Below, piece by piece: positions 21,228 through 21,869 of a stretch of DNA of 21,869 nt. The notes under the pieces are model-generated. The model saw only the letters and a list, made by a program, of their open reading frames with translations. It did not search any database and was not told the DNA's origin. Positions within the stretch are counted from its first letter, which is position 1; every line of letters begins with the position of its first letter. Made by a program: the position numbers and the translations under genes. This DNA is from a virus, in the IMG/VR virus record IMGVR_UViG_3300046001_009910, positions 1-21,869 of that record; one strand, written 5' to 3'.

Positions 21228-21869
21228 ATGGAGTCAAACTCAATTAATGTAATACAAAGCCAAAATACTATAGTCGTTGTAGAGCCGACAGGTAATACTA
21301 TCACTATTATTCAAAATCCAGACTCCAGTTCAGTAACAACACAAAGTACAACGTTTAGTCCTACAACAGTAGTACAAACGACTTTAACATTAAATTTAGA
21401 TAATCTACCTAACACTGTTACGGTAGTAAATACACAACTTCCAGACAATATTGTAGAAGTTGCACAACCAGTATCTGCAGTAATTGAAGTTGGACAAGTA
21501 GGACCTAGAGGTTCATCTGGTACTTCTGGTTCAAGTGGATCAAGCGGATCAAGCGGTTTATCAGGCACAAGCGGAAGTTCAGGTTCATCCGGAACATCAG
21601 GTTCTTCAGGTACCTCTGGTACCTCCGGTGTTACAGGAACATCTGGTGTTGCAGGTACTTCAGGTTCAGCAGGAACTTCAGGTTCTTCAGGTGTATCTGG
21701 TTTACCAGGTGCCCCTGGTACATCTGGTACTTCTGGTACTTCTGGTTCAAGTGGAACTTCAGGCAGCTCAGGTTCAAGTGGTACTTCGGGCACTTCAGGT
21801 CAAGCAGGTACTTCAGGTTCATCTGGCTCAAGTGGTGTAGATGGATCTTCTGGTACTTCAGGTTCAAAC
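21228..21869 (+). CDS. Collagen-like fibre protein, N-terminal part (runs off the window)
   Basis: 214 codons are visible with no stop, so the gene continues beyond the window. Residues 1-91 are strand-rich and Thr/Val/Asn-rich (TIVVVEPTGNTITIIQNP, TVTVVNTQLPDNIVEV) and probably attach the fibre to the virion. From GPR at residue 92 the sequence is 41 uninterrupted Gly-X-Y triplets to the window end, mostly GSS and GTS, with only GPR, GLP and GAP containing proline. Such repeats form trimeric collagen-like shafts in phage tail fibres; the receptor-binding tip would lie downstream. The start is the ATG at 21228, 11 bases after the preceding stop. The repeat produces several long spurious frames on both strands. 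Repeats of this kind are prone to length change between relatives. Confidence 0.9.
   Translation, partial: MESNSINVIQSQNTIVVVEPTGNTITIIQNPDSSSVTTQSTTFSPTTVVQTTLTLNLDNLPNTVTVVNTQLPDNIVEVAQPVSAVIEVGQVGPRGSSGTSGSSGSSGSSGLSGTSGSSGSSGTSGSSGTSGTSGVTGTSGVAGTSGSAGTSGSSGVSGLPGAPGTSGTSGTSGSSGTSGSSGSSGTSGTSGQAGTSGSSGSSGVDGSSGTSGSN
21501..21869 (+). repeat. Collagen-like Gly-X-Y coding repeat
   Basis: A nine-base-scale degenerate repeat built from GGT-TCA/ACT-TCA/TCT-type codons encodes 41 consecutive Gly-X-Y units, broken off by the window end. Codons vary enough that DNA identity between units is partial, while the protein pattern is exact. Confidence 0.9.

Noticed and set aside
21311-21793. Long minus-strand frame rich in Pro, Glu and Val, plus other frames at 21535-21840 (+) and 21631-21867 (-)
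   Set aside because: They are periodic shadows of the collagen-like repeat in the true + strand frame that starts at 21228.
21501-21869. Possible CRISPR-like or tandem DNA repeat
   Set aside because: Period and codon structure match Gly-X-Y coding with a continuous frame; there are no spacers or palindromic repeats.
1-21869. tRNA genes, integrase or attachment sites
   Set aside because: I looked for cloverleaf-like stems with TTCRA loops and recombinase motifs in the gaps and saw none; the gaps are too short except at 14237-14455, which holds terminators and regulatory repeats.

Overview
The window is part of the head-morphogenesis region of a T4-superfamily tailed phage with a contractile-tail type of gene set. 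The order terminase large subunit (gp17), portal (gp20), prohead protease (gp21), scaffold (gp22), major capsid protein (gp23) is preserved on one strand. No integrase, plasmid or host housekeeping gene is visible, and all credible genes lie on the + strand. The DNA is AT-rich. Most starts are preceded by A-rich leaders instead of Shine-Dalgarno sequences, which would fit a Bacteroidota-type host, but that assignment is inference.

Layout. (1) 2-3689: six small or medium genes: a possible PD-(D/E)XK-like protein cut by the window edge, a DUF5872-like basic protein, a six-cysteine protein, a tiny cupin, a protein with hydrophobic helices and an unknown protein. They end at a strong terminator. 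Several have N-termini resembling T4 capsid-targeting peptides. (2) 3809-6351: an accessory cassette with an FAD-dependent oxidoreductase, a MORN-like small protein, a cupin and a P-loop kinase. (3) 6374-7456: a coiled-coil protein and two overlapping membrane-associated coiled-coil proteins that look like a spanin pair. (4) 7453-14236: terminase, portal, five non-T4 genes and the prohead protease, whose last codons form a terminator hairpin. (5) 14237-17354: a long leader, then scaffold and capsid protein, closed by a GNRA-loop terminator. (6) 17370-18337: two small genes, the second appendage-like, and another terminator. (7) 18388-20757: a tight three-gene unit with a guanidino-modifying-enzyme homologue, a phosphatidylserine-decarboxylase homologue and PhoH. 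(8) 20800-end: a structural protein and the start of a collagen-like fibre gene that runs off the window.

Two patterns cross these blocks. The first is an octamer family TAT[GT]TATA that sits at almost every inter-unit gap: the G form follows terminators and the T form is fused to stop codons. It looks like a phage promoter or processing signal. The second is a set of short N-terminal peptides ending in (I/L)xE before A, G or S, suggesting that many proteins are delivered into the prohead and trimmed by the gp21-type protease. The least expected content is the deiminase-like plus decarboxylase-like pair next to phoH.
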